From the NCBI GenBank assembly GCA_009787745.1, contig WQST01000186.1, forward strand, positions 1 through 5,115: a DNA stretch of 5,115 nt, written 5' to 3'. Positions 1 through 5,115 of the stretch are shown one piece after another (the stretch's first letter is position 1; each line of letters opens with the position of its first letter). The position numbers were made by a program, and so were the translations under genes. The notes under the pieces are model-generated. The model had not been told where the DNA came from, searched no databases, and saw nothing but the letters and a program-made list of their open reading frames with translations. The DNA is from Lachnospiraceae bacterium. GTDB taxonomy: Bacteria > Bacillota > Clostridia > Lachnospirales > Lachnospiraceae.

Positions 1-1228
1 TATTTATCAAGGCAAAATAGACATCATAAATCGGAATAACAATATCCACCGCCGATGAATTATCCGTCGGTTTATACTCCTTAATATCCCGTAACTTCGT
101 ATAGATAATACTGGCGATATTTTCTTCAAGAATATGATAAATCGCCATTTGCAACTCTTTATCAATCGTCAGATACACATCATTTCCCGCGATCGGCTCG
201 ACATAATCACTGGTATCAATAACTTTCCCGACGCTGTTAACAAAGACCGTCTCATATCCTTTACTGCCTTGCAAGATATGCTCCTGCGATTGCTCAATCC
301 CCAGTTTACCGACTTTATCATTCATATCATATTGATTACCGCTTGGAGCGGCACGGAAATTTTCAAGTTCTTCCTGCGAAATTTTCCCTGTATATCCCAG
401 TATGTGAGCGAAATAGATACTGTCAACATAACTTCTGACGGTATCTTCCGTGATTTGCACCCCTCTTAAAATATCACTATTTTCCATCACCATCGCAACC
501 GTTTTTTCACTAACATTAGTCGCGACCGTCGTGGCGATATACTTTTGGAAACTGTTATTACTCATATCGTAACGGATGGTCATGATTTTCATGACTTCTT
601 CTTTGGTAAAACCTTTGCCGACGACAAAAACATCTCTTTCTTTTCCGTTTTCGTCCTCAATCGTTTCCATTGCCCCGATTCCGAAACGGGTCGTCCCGCC
701 TAAAAACTCGACGACCTCTTCCGCCGTGGCGGTTTGCTCTTTATAGTCAAGTTCATCAAATCTTCTTTTGCCATATACATCCGCCAAAAAACGGCGCAGC
801 TGCCGATCTTCCCGATCGTCGGTCGTAAAGGCATAATTATTATTCTGATCCAAAAAAATCCGGAAATCACTGACGGTACTATCGCCGCACTTTTCAATCA
901 TTTCGATTAAGGTCTTAATCGTCGCATTCAAGTTGGCGTTTTTGCCGCGCCCCGACTCATAAACGTCTTCAATTGTGACGGAATAGGACAGGTTATTGTA
1001 GGCTAACAGTTTGCCGTTACGATCATAAATTTTACCGCGGGAAGCTAAAATAGTTTTTTCTTTTTTAATTTTCAATTGAAAAGTGTCAAGAAATTCTTCA
1101 CCGCGAACAATCTGTAAATCGAAAACACGGTGCAGTAAAATAATACAAATCACCGTAAAAAGGATGAACAGCAAAAAAAGACGCGACGTAACCATATTAA
1201 AAAAGTTTTCTTTCAAATCATCAAACAT
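1..1228 (-). CDS. mrdA: Class B penicillin-binding protein, PBP2 type (N-terminal part, cut by window edge)
   Basis: Encodes the transpeptidase that cross-links new peptidoglycan during cell elongation, anchored in the membrane and facing outward. I translated 409 codons from ATG at 1226-1228; the frame is open to the left edge, so the C-terminal part is missing. Visible: a short cytoplasmic tail, one membrane anchor (about residues 16-33), then the class B PBP signature around residues 62-79 (ASRGKIYDRNGKLLAYN). A long pedestal follows, with HILGYTGKIS (about 275-284) and LGIEQSQE (about 309-316). The entry to the transpeptidase domain is at LTIDKELQ (about 353-360). The catalytic SxxK, SxN and KTG motifs lie beyond the window, so activity cannot be judged. 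A purine-rich site (GAAAGGC, 1236-1242) stands 7 bases before the ATG. The gene starts 18 bases after mreD, which supports an elongation-specific PBP rather than a division-specific FtsI. A second in-frame ATG at 1193-1195 is less likely. The pedestal is longer than in E. coli PBP2. The symbol is assigned by family and position. Confidence 0.93.
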   Translation of the reverse strand, partial: MFDDLKENFFNMVTSRLFLLFILFTVICIILLHRVFDLQIVRGEEFLDTFQLKIKKEKTILASRGKIYDRNGKLLAYNNLSYSVTIEDVYESGRGKNANLNATIKTLIEMIEKCGDSTVSDFRIFLDQNNNYAFTTDDREDRQLRRFLADVYGKRRFDELDYKEQTATAEEVVEFLGGTTRFGIGAMETIEDENGKERDVFVVGKGFTKEEVMKIMTIRYDMSNNSFQKYIATTVATNVSEKTVAMVMENSDILRGVQITEDTVRSYVDSIYFAHILGYTGKISQEELENFRAAPSGNQYDMNDKVGKLGIEQSQEHILQGSKGYETVFVNSVGKVIDTSDYVEPIAGNDVYLTIDKELQMAIYHILEENIASIIYTKLRDIKEYKPTDNSSAVDIVIPIYDVYFALIN

Positions 1229-1246
1229 CTTTTTTGCCTTTCGTCA

Positions 1247-1759
1247 TTAATTAGTGGTCTCCGCATCATTTTTGGGACGTAAATCAAATTGTGAAACAAG
1301 TATCAGCGGATATAGGAACAAGGTTATCAAAATCGTATATATAATTTCAGGGAAAATAATATTAACAAAATAATAGCTAAAATTAAGGCGGCTCCGCATC
1401 ATAAATAATAACATATAGGTGAATAAGCCATAAAATAAATTGCTGAATAATATGAGTGTCATCGGCAGTTTGATGTTTTCAGGATAAAAAATACCGCTGA
1501 ACTTACCGTTTAAAAAGCCAATATACATATATATCATCGCATACAGCCCGATTGCATCACCAAAGAAAATATCCGTTAGCAGTCCGCAAAACAAACCAAT
1601 CAACAGACCTGTCCGCTCACCGCGCATAAAGCCCAAAGACGCGGTTAAGACAATTAAAAAATTCGGCACTATTCCCGCAAAAGCTAGTCCCCGAAAAACC
1701 GTCGATTGAAGCAAAAAACAAAATATAATTAAGATAATATATATTATAATTTTTCTCAT
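1247..1759 (-). CDS. mreD: Rod shape-determining protein MreD
   Basis: A 170-residue, very hydrophobic protein with about five to six membrane segments (roughly residues 4-22, 30-45, 50-66, 70-86, 98-120 and 132-153) and a short polar C-terminal tail. MreD is the polytopic membrane partner of MreC in the elongasome and links the MreB filament to wall synthesis. Family features visible are an early polar Q-S-T in the first segment, a P-N pair at 32-33, and the GLFCGLLTDIFFG stretch (55-67), which matches the conserved G-x-x-x-G-L-x-x-D pattern. Sequence similarity in this family is low, so the call rests on hydrophobic profile, length (usually 160-180) and position between mreC and a PBP2. The ATG at 1757-1759 overlaps the mreC stop in ATGA, which implies translational coupling. 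An AGGA-containing site lies inside the mreC end. It stops with TAA just before PBP2. Confidence 0.93.
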   Translation of the reverse strand: MRKIIIYIILIIFCFLLQSTVFRGLAFAGIVPNFLIVLTASLGFMRGERTGLLIGLFCGLLTDIFFGDAIGLYAMIYMYIGFLNGKFSGIFYPENIKLPMTLILFSNLFYGLFTYMLLFMMRSRLNFSYYFVNIIFPEIIYTILITLFLYPLILVSQFDLRPKNDAETTN

Positions 1760-2625
1760 TCTTCTATTTCCTGCTTTAACTCCAAAATAACTAAAACTAT
1801 ATCAAGACGTTCGAAATCAACCGCCGGGGTTAAGCGTCCTGATTTCGTAAGATTATTGGCGTCGCGGTTTATACTTGTTATGTAGCCGATCAAAATACCC
1901 GGAAGATACTTATTACTAATATTTGAAGTAACGATTTTATCACCGATGACAACACGGTCGGCATTATCTTTTAGCTGTTCAAACTCCACGACCCCGTCGG
2001 CATAAAGTTCCAAATTACCGCTTACAATCAGCGTATCCTCGGTTGCCAGAACCTGCCCGCTTAAATATGAATTATCGGCAATAATCGTAATTACCTTCGA
2101 CCAGTTGGGGCCAACTTTTGTGATTCGCCCGACTAAGCCGCTGCCTGCCATAATATTCATATCAACTTCCAAGCCATCTTCATAACCTTTGTTAATCGTA
2201 AATGAATGAAACCAGTTCCCGGGGTCACGGGCGATGATACGGGCGCCGATTTTTTCATAATCATCGTACTGAGCGTCCAAATCATAAAGATCACGCAGGT
2301 TAGTTAATTCATAACGGTCTTGCTTGTACATCGTATTTTCAATCGTTAATTGGTCAATCTGACTGCGTAAACGCTCATTTTCCGCCAGCAAATCCCGAAT
2401 ATGGACAAGCTCTTCCGAACGGCCGCTCAAAGAACTGCCGACATAACTAATCCCCTCCTGCATCGGGACGACGATTCTTCCCGCAATTACGCTTAAGGGT
2501 CTTGAGATATAATCTGTATATAGGGTCAGGACAATCAAACCCGTACAGAGGATTGTTAAAATAAAAAGGAGATATTTACCTGACAGTGTAAACTTCTCTC
2601 CCTTTTTTTTGACAATTGGACTCAT
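1756..2625 (-). CDS. mreC: Rod shape-determining protein MreC
   Basis: A 289-residue bitopic protein of usual family length. It has a basic cytoplasmic N-terminus (KKKGEK, 6-11), one membrane segment (about 18-36) and a predicted coiled coil (about 69-113) with heptad-like Leu/Ile spacing, as in LLAENERLRSQIDQL. The beta-rich MreC domain follows from about residue 124. It opens with GARIIARDPGNWFHSFTINKG (about 127-147) and includes the motif AGSGLVGRI, both hallmarks of the family. MreC sits outside the membrane and bridges MreB/MreD to penicillin-binding proteins of the elongation complex; it probably activates the PBP2 encoded two genes on. The ATG (2623-2625) overlaps the mreB TGA in ATGA, and AAGGA lies 8 bases upstream inside the mreB end. 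It overlaps mreD by the same 4-base arrangement. Nothing is truncated. Confidence 0.97.
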   Translation of the reverse strand: MSPIVKKKGEKFTLSGKYLLFILTILCTGLIVLTLYTDYISRPLSVIAGRIVVPMQEGISYVGSSLSGRSEELVHIRDLLAENERLRSQIDQLTIENTMYKQDRYELTNLRDLYDLDAQYDDYEKIGARIIARDPGNWFHSFTINKGYEDGLEVDMNIMAGSGLVGRITKVGPNWSKVITIIADNSYLSGQVLATEDTLIVSGNLELYADGVVEFEQLKDNADRVVIGDKIVTSNISNKYLPGILIGYITSINRDANNLTKSGRLTPAVDFERLDIVLVILELKQEIEE

Positions 2626-3632
2626 CTGCTCATTCCTTCAACGGCATATGCCACCGATTTATAATTATCATCCTTGATAATTTTCGATAACCCCACGGCG
2701 ACACTGGTAATCGGATTTTCGGAAACATTGACGCCGAGTCCCGTTCCCTTCCTCATCAGCTCCGCGAAATGATTCACCTGTGATGCGCCCCCCGTTAAAT
2801 AAATACCGTGCCGATAAATATCCGCCGCTAATTCAGGCGGCGTCCGTTCAAGGATTACCTTAACATTATCAATTATCATATTGAAATGTTCTCTCAGCGT
2901 TTCATCGACTAACCCTGTCGGAATTTCCCGCTCGACAGGTAAGCCTGTCACGATATCACGGCCGTAAACCACCGCGGGTTTACCTTCTTTGGCAAGGCTC
3001 TTTAAATCGATTTTGACATTTTCGGCTGTTTTGCCGCCGATAATCAAACTAAATTCTTTTCTGATTGCCCCGCGGATGGCATCATCGAATTTAAGCCCCC
3101 CTGTCTTAATTAAGCGGGAAAGGACAATACCGCCCAGGGAAAGAATCGATATTTCCGTCGTATCATAACCGACGTTAACCATCAGGATTCCCTGTGAGTT
3201 CTTGACATCAATCCCTAGTCCTAAACCGTCGGCAATCGCTTTTTCCACTACCATTATGCGCTTGGCTTTAACGCCCGCTTTATTGATCAGGTCTTTAAAA
3301 GCGCGCTTTTCTACCTCGGTAATATCCGTTGGCACCGCGATAAAATAATCGGCGGGACGGATATTTCCTTTCGCCAAATCGCCGATGAAATAGCGAACCA
3401 ATAGTTCCATGTTCTTAATGTCGGCAATAACCCCGCTGCATAAGGGGTATGAAATATTAATATTGCCCGGTGCTTTTTCATACATATCGAAAGCCGAATC
3501 ACCATATGCGAAAATGGTGTCTTTATTTTCGATGGCGATCATATTTTTTTCAACCAATATAACATCATCTGATCTTGAGTAAATCTTGATATTGCTGGTA
3601 CCTAAATCAATACCGTATACATTGTTAGCCAT
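2622..3632 (-). CDS. mreB: Rod shape-determining protein MreB (actin-like)
   Basis: A 336-residue actin-fold protein that forms membrane-associated filaments guiding lateral wall synthesis. Family marks in order: phosphate-1 loop GIDLGTSN (7-14), phosphate-2 region VNVGYDTTEISILSLGG (152-168), AENVKID (203-209), GRDIVTGLP (224-232), LERTPPELAADI (261-272) and the adenosine loop LTGGAS (279-284). I start it at ATG 3630-3632 because the protein then begins MANNVYGIDLGTSN, as MreB proteins do. An in-frame TTG at 3663-3665 would add 11 residues and would place the ribosome site inside the gene. AGGAAGG (3645-3651) lies 12 bases before the ATG, slightly far. Oddities: the usual second Glu of IEEPMAAA is Lys131 and the usual Asp of VVDIGGGTTE is Asn153, both in the nucleotide pocket, while Asp9, Thr158 and Glu160 remain. 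It is preceded by radC across an 82-base gap with inverted repeats and overlaps mreC by 4 bases. It could be an Mbl-type paralogue; the operon position favours MreB. Confidence 0.95.
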   Translation of the reverse strand: MANNVYGIDLGTSNIKIYSRSDDVILVEKNMIAIENKDTIFAYGDSAFDMYEKAPGNINISYPLCSGVIADIKNMELLVRYFIGDLAKGNIRPADYFIAVPTDITEVEKRAFKDLINKAGVKAKRIMVVEKAIADGLGLGIDVKNSQGILMVNVGYDTTEISILSLGGIVLSRLIKTGGLKFDDAIRGAIRKEFSLIIGGKTAENVKIDLKSLAKEGKPAVVYGRDIVTGLPVEREIPTGLVDETLREHFNMIIDNVKVILERTPPELAADIYRHGIYLTGGASQVNHFAELMRKGTGLGVNVSENPITSVAVGLSKIIKDDNYKSVAYAVEGMSR

Positions 3633-3644
3633 TTTAAAACCGTA

Positions 3645-3651
3645 CCTTCCT
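3645..3651 (-). promoter_or_regulatory. Ribosome binding site of mreB (AGGAAGG)
   Basis: AGGAAGG is read on the minus strand, 12 bases from the ATG at 3630-3632. No comparable site precedes the upstream in-frame TTG at 3663-3665, so this site decides the start. Its first A is also the last base of the inverted repeat at 3651-3669, so folding of that hairpin would abut the site. Confidence 0.7.
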
Positions 3652-3669
3652 GATTTGTTTCGCAAATCA
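3651..3669 (-). repeat. Inverted repeat abutting the mreB ribosome site
   Basis: The arms TGATTTG (3651-3657) and CAAATCA (3663-3669) are perfectly complementary over 7 bp, with a 5-base loop. The hairpin would lie in the mreB leader and touch the AGGAAGG site. No T-run follows on either strand, so it is not an intrinsic terminator. It could influence translation initiation or be chance in AT-rich DNA. Confidence 0.55.
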
Positions 3670-3680
3670 TGCCCTGCGGG

Positions 3681-3713
3681 AAATGCATAATGACCGGCAT
3701 CATTATGTCATTT
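3681..3713 (-). repeat. Bulged 13-bp hairpin in the radC-mreB gap
   Basis: CATAATGA (3686-3693) and TCATTATG (3700-3707) pair perfectly over 8 bp around a 6-base loop. AAATG (3681-3685) then pairs with CATTT (3709-3713), leaving one unpaired base at 3708. This gives 13 bp with a single bulge, starting directly after the radC stop (3715-3717). The minus-strand sequence after it is CCCGCAGGGC, not a T-run, so it is not a standard terminator. An RNA-processing or 3'-end stabilising hairpin for the upstream message is a possible role. Confidence 0.6.
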
Positions 3714-3714
3714 G

Positions 3715-4407
3715 CTATAATAACCCGTTTTCTTTGAAGCTATAATAATTATCACCGATAATTATGTGGTCAATCAAAGGTATATCCATTAATTTGCCTG
3801 CCGCTTTAATTTGCTCTGTTATTTTAATGTCGTTTTCGCTTGGCTTCGAATCGCCGCTCGGATGATTGTGTAAGAGCATAATATAAACCGCTTTCTTACT
3901 GACCGCTTTTATGAAAACTTCACGCGGAGACAGCAGTGAAGCCTTTACCGTCCCGACGGACAAAACATATTCTTCCAGTAAATGCAAACGATTATCCAGA
4001 AGCAACAGCAACACGGTTTCACGCTCGCGATGCCTGAGTGATTCCTTGTAGTAATTGACAATTGATAAAGGGCTGTTGAACGATAGGCGCTCCGCCGCGC
4101 ATTCCCTCGCCATCCTCATCGCGAACTCGGTTAAACACCTTATTTTAACCGCTTTAACCTGACCGATTCCCTTAATACTCTTTAGTTCGTCAAGTGTGAT
4201 ATGATGAAGCCCGTTAAGGCCTGTATCGGCATCGCCGTTAAGCCTTAGTATCTGCTCACCTAACTCGACGGTCGAAAAATCCTTCGTGCCTGTCCGTAAA
4301 ATAATAGCAAGTAACTCCGCTTTTGACAAGCTGGCAGGACCATGCGATAAAAACTTATCATACGGCCCGTTTTCATAAGTACGTTTTGGTTCTGAATTAT
4401 TCTTCAC
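3715..4407 (-). CDS. radC: RadC family JAB/MPN-domain protein
   Basis: A 230-residue protein of usual family length. The N-terminal part (about 10-105) has a UPF0758-type RadC start (GPASLSKAELLAIILRTGT, 23-41) and a helix-hairpin-helix, IKGIGQVKA (78-86), suggesting DNA contact. The C-terminal JAB1/MPN domain carries the metal site: HNHPSGD (180-186) followed by Ser190 and Asp193, the H-x-H-P-x-G...S-x-x-D pattern, all intact. It ends with the typical DHIIIGDNYYSF...GLL. Despite the name, a repair role is not established; the classic radC102 mutation was traced to recG. A metal-dependent hydrolase activity is suggested by the fold only. The start is GTG at 4405-4407, chosen because GAGGAG (4413-4418) stands 5 bases before it and the family's N-terminal region begins soon after. 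It lies 53 bases after the DUF4321 gene and 82 bases before mreB, the order known next to mreB in many Firmicutes. Confidence 0.96.
   Translation of the reverse strand: MKNNSEPKRTYENGPYDKFLSHGPASLSKAELLAIILRTGTKDFSTVELGEQILRLNGDADTGLNGLHHITLDELKSIKGIGQVKAVKIRCLTEFAMRMARECAAERLSFNSPLSIVNYYKESLRHRERETVLLLLLDNRLHLLEEYVLSVGTVKASLLSPREVFIKAVSKKAVYIMLLHNHPSGDSKPSENDIKITEQIKAAGKLMDIPLIDHIIIGDNYYSFKENGLL
3745..3765 (-). repeat. 9-bp perfect dyad in the 3' end of radC
   Basis: ATAATTATC (3745-3753) and GATAATTAT (3757-3765) are exact reverse complements separated by 3 bases. The dyad is inside radC codons for the HIIIGDNYY stretch, about 115-135 bases before the mreB ATG. Because it is AT-only except for one G/C pair, chance is a real possibility. 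A regulator site or an internal mreB promoter region is an alternative. Confidence 0.45.
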
Positions 4408-4412
4408 TTTCT

Positions 4413-4418
4413 CTCCTC
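4413..4418 (-). promoter_or_regulatory. Ribosome binding site of radC (GAGGAG) before a GTG start
   Basis: GAGGAG on the minus strand lies 5 bases before the GTG at 4405-4407. The good spacing supports this non-ATG start. Confidence 0.75.
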
Positions 4419-4460
4419 AACGGCGTTCTCTCAAAACCCATTAAAAGAGTATCAGTGCGT

Positions 4461-4697
4461 TCAAATAAACCGATAAATGATAATTCCGACGGCAATTCCG
4501 ATAATACTAGCGATCGTTACTTTTATGGTAAGGCCGAATGTAACCGCTAAGATGCCGATATCTAAAATAACCGGTTCGACTAAGCCGAAAGTCTGGCCGT
4601 AATTCACCCATGTATCCGGAAATAAACTGCCAATGAAACCGCCGATAACAATTCCGCCCAATATCAACAGAAAACATGTCCAGTTATTTTTGTTCAA
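4461..4697 (-). CDS. DUF4321-like small membrane protein
   Basis: A 78-residue protein of unknown function that resembles the DUF4321 family of Firmicutes. It has a short polar N-terminus (NKNNW), a first membrane segment rich in Gly (about 6-26, ILGGIVIGGFIGSLF), a loop with the conserved-looking WVNYGQTFGL (about 30-39), and a second hydrophobic stretch reaching the C-terminus (about 47-76, ending IIIYRFI). I start it at TTG 4695-4697 because AGGAGG (4704-4709) precedes it by 6 bases. A further in-frame TTG at 4716-4718 would put that ribosome site inside the gene as Lys-Arg-Arg-Gly codons. It is the first gene of the apparent operon leading to radC and mreBCD. This suggests, but does not show, a link to the cell envelope. 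The family assignment is from remembered sequence style, since no search was possible. Confidence 0.85.
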   Translation of the reverse strand: MNKNNWTCFLLILGGIVIGGFIGSLFPDTWVNYGQTFGLVEPVILDIGILAVTFGLTIKVTIASIIGIAVGIIIYRFI

Positions 4698-4703
4698 ACT
4701 ACC

Positions 4704-4709
4704 CCTCCT
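4704..4709 (-). promoter_or_regulatory. Ribosome binding site deciding the TTG start of the DUF4321 gene
   Basis: AGGAGG (part of AGGAGGGG, 4702-4709) on the minus strand lies 6 bases before TTG 4695-4697. It is a near-ideal site and the main reason for choosing this start. Confidence 0.85.
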
Positions 4710-4750
4710 CTTTAGCAACGCGCGATTACCCTAATGCCTTTCACTTGACA

Positions 4751-4803
4751 ATCGTCCTCCTGAGCGTAACTGAGATTCTTCGCCTGCGGCTCGGAATGAC
4801 AAT
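4751..4803. repeat. Imperfect palindrome of the GTCATTCCGAGC dispersed-repeat type
   Basis: The outer arms 4751-4766 and 4788-4803 match as an inverted repeat at 11 of 16 positions; two more pair as G-U in a minus-strand transcript. Read on the minus strand the element starts ATTGTCATTCCGAGCC, passes through GCGAAGAATCTC and ends near GCTCAGGAGGACGAT. This closely resembles the short GTCATTCTGAGCGAAGCGAAGAATCT-type repeats scattered in many bacterial genomes, which are probably non-autonomous palindromic elements. It sits in the leader between the promoter candidate and the DUF4321 ribosome site. A T-run (4803-4808) follows it on the plus strand only, so it could act as a terminator only for rightward transcripts. 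Confidence 0.6.
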
Positions 4804-4825
4804 TTTTTCGCTCATGTTTCATCTT

Positions 4826-4853
4826 ATCATAAAGTAAAAATAATGTACACCAA
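4826..4853 (-). promoter_or_regulatory. Weak promoter candidate for the DUF4321-radC-mreBCD operon
   Basis: On the minus strand TTGGTG (4848-4853) is followed after 16 bases by TATGAT (4826-4831) in a very AT-rich stretch, which fits a sigma-A type promoter with a poor -35. It would give a leader of about 120 bases containing the palindrome at 4751-4803. The rest of 4698-4913 shows no gene and no clear terminator for the upstream gene. Confidence 0.3.
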
Positions 4854-4913
4854 TTTAAGGTTAAAATCTACATAAATATTCGCTGTATTTTTACGGATTT
4901 CGACGAATTATTA

Positions 4914-5115
4914 TTAAGAACTACGGCGAAAGTCCGCGTTAATAATGTTTTGGTCAAGCATTTTTTGCAGTGTTTTCAGGATTCCCAATTTAACATGCGG
5001 GAAGTTTAAACCGCCTTGAAAATAAACGGCATACGGCGGTCTGAGCGGCCCGTCGGCACTTAACTCAATGGATGAACCGGAAACAAACGCGCCTGCCGCC
5101 ATAATAACAGGGCAG
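4914..5115 (-). CDS. C-terminus of methionine gamma-lyase-like (aluminium resistance family) PLP enzyme, partial
   Basis: The frame is open from the right edge to TAA at 4914-4916, giving 66 residues. The visible tail reads CPVIMAAGAFVSGSS, then IELSADGPLRPPY, YFQGGLNFPHVKLGILKTLQ and a polar end. The S-I-E-L-S-A-D-G-P-x-R-x-P-Y and Q-G-G-L motifs are typical of the C-terminus of the PLP-dependent Met_gamma_lyase-like family, often annotated as 'aluminium resistance protein'. The PLP-binding lysine and most of the fold lie outside the window. The Met at 5100-5102 is internal, not a start, because family-like residues precede it in frame. The gene is on the same strand as the operon downstream but separated by 216 bases, so it is probably a separate transcription unit. 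The substrate is unknown. Confidence 0.85.
   Translation of the reverse strand, partial: CPVIMAAGAFVSGSSIELSADGPLRPPYAVYFQGGLNFPHVKLGILKTLQKMLDQNIINADFRRSS

Noticed and set aside
134..469. Plus-strand open frame of 111 codons
   Set aside because: It lies antisense to the PBP2 gene, which has clear family motifs in its own frame; the predicted peptide shows no domain or ribosome site.
700..897. Minus-strand open frame of 65 codons
   Set aside because: Overlaps the PBP2 coding frame in another frame on the same strand; its composition is that of a shadow.
3311..3505. Minus-strand open frame of 64 codons inside mreB
   Set aside because: Out-of-frame shadow of the well-supported mreB gene.
3633..3665. 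TTG-initiated extension of mreB by 11 residues
   Set aside because: The ribosome site AGGAAGG falls inside this extension and MreB proteins start at MANN...GIDLGT; the ATG at 3630-3632 is better.
4323..4550. Plus-strand open frame of 75 codons
   Set aside because: Antisense across the radC start, the gap and the DUF4321 end; no ribosome site or recognisable protein features.
4698..4718. TTG-initiated extension of the DUF4321 gene by 7 residues
   Set aside because: The added codons are the AGGAGGGG ribosome site itself, which serves the inner TTG at 4695-4697.
4788..4808. Intrinsic terminator formed by the palindrome and T-run
   Set aside because: The T-run follows the stem only on the plus strand, and no plus-strand gene ends here; on the minus strand no T-run follows.
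4856..4913. Terminator for the gene ending at 4914
   Set aside because: Only short, widely spaced complementary pieces (ATTCG and CGAAT) are seen, with no stable stem followed by a T-run.

Overview
The window is a stretch of a Firmicutes chromosome, most likely from the Clostridia and probably from Lachnospiraceae. The class is inferred from three things: the gene order radC-mreB-mreC-mreD-PBP2, the strong AGGAGG-type ribosome binding sites, and the style of the proteins. The MreB begins MANNVYGIDLGTSN, the class B PBP has a long N-terminal region with an ASRGKIYDRNGKLLAYN motif, and a DUF4321-type small membrane protein lies upstream. Base composition is moderate to low in GC. Every gene I accept is on the minus strand, so transcription runs from right to left.

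Right edge (4914-5115): the last 66 codons of a PLP-dependent protein of the methionine gamma-lyase-like / 'aluminium resistance' family. It is followed by an intergenic region of about 216 bases (4698-4913). That region holds a weak minus-strand promoter candidate and a 53-base imperfect palindrome resembling the dispersed GTCATTCCGAGC-type repeats of many bacterial genomes.

Centre and left (1-4697): one apparent operon. In transcription order it is a DUF4321-like membrane protein (TTG start), radC (GTG start), mreB, mreC, mreD, and a class B penicillin-binding protein (PBP2 type) that runs off the left edge. mreB/mreC and mreC/mreD overlap by 4 bases (ATGA), and mreD/PBP2 are 18 bases apart, so these four are surely co-transcribed. 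The two upstream gaps are 53 bases (DUF4321 to radC) and 82 bases (radC to mreB). The second is packed with inverted repeats.

Together MreB (actin-like filament), MreC (bitopic scaffold), MreD (polytopic membrane protein) and PBP2 (transpeptidase) form the core of the elongasome, which builds the lateral cell wall. RadC and the DUF4321 protein are conserved neighbours without a settled role.

I see no undescribed defence system, mobile element with genes, CRISPR array, tRNA or rRNA here. The points most worth a second look are the non-canonical nucleotide-pocket residues in MreB, the inverted repeats before mreB, the dispersed-type repeat in the leader of the operon, and the enlarged N-terminal region of the PBP.
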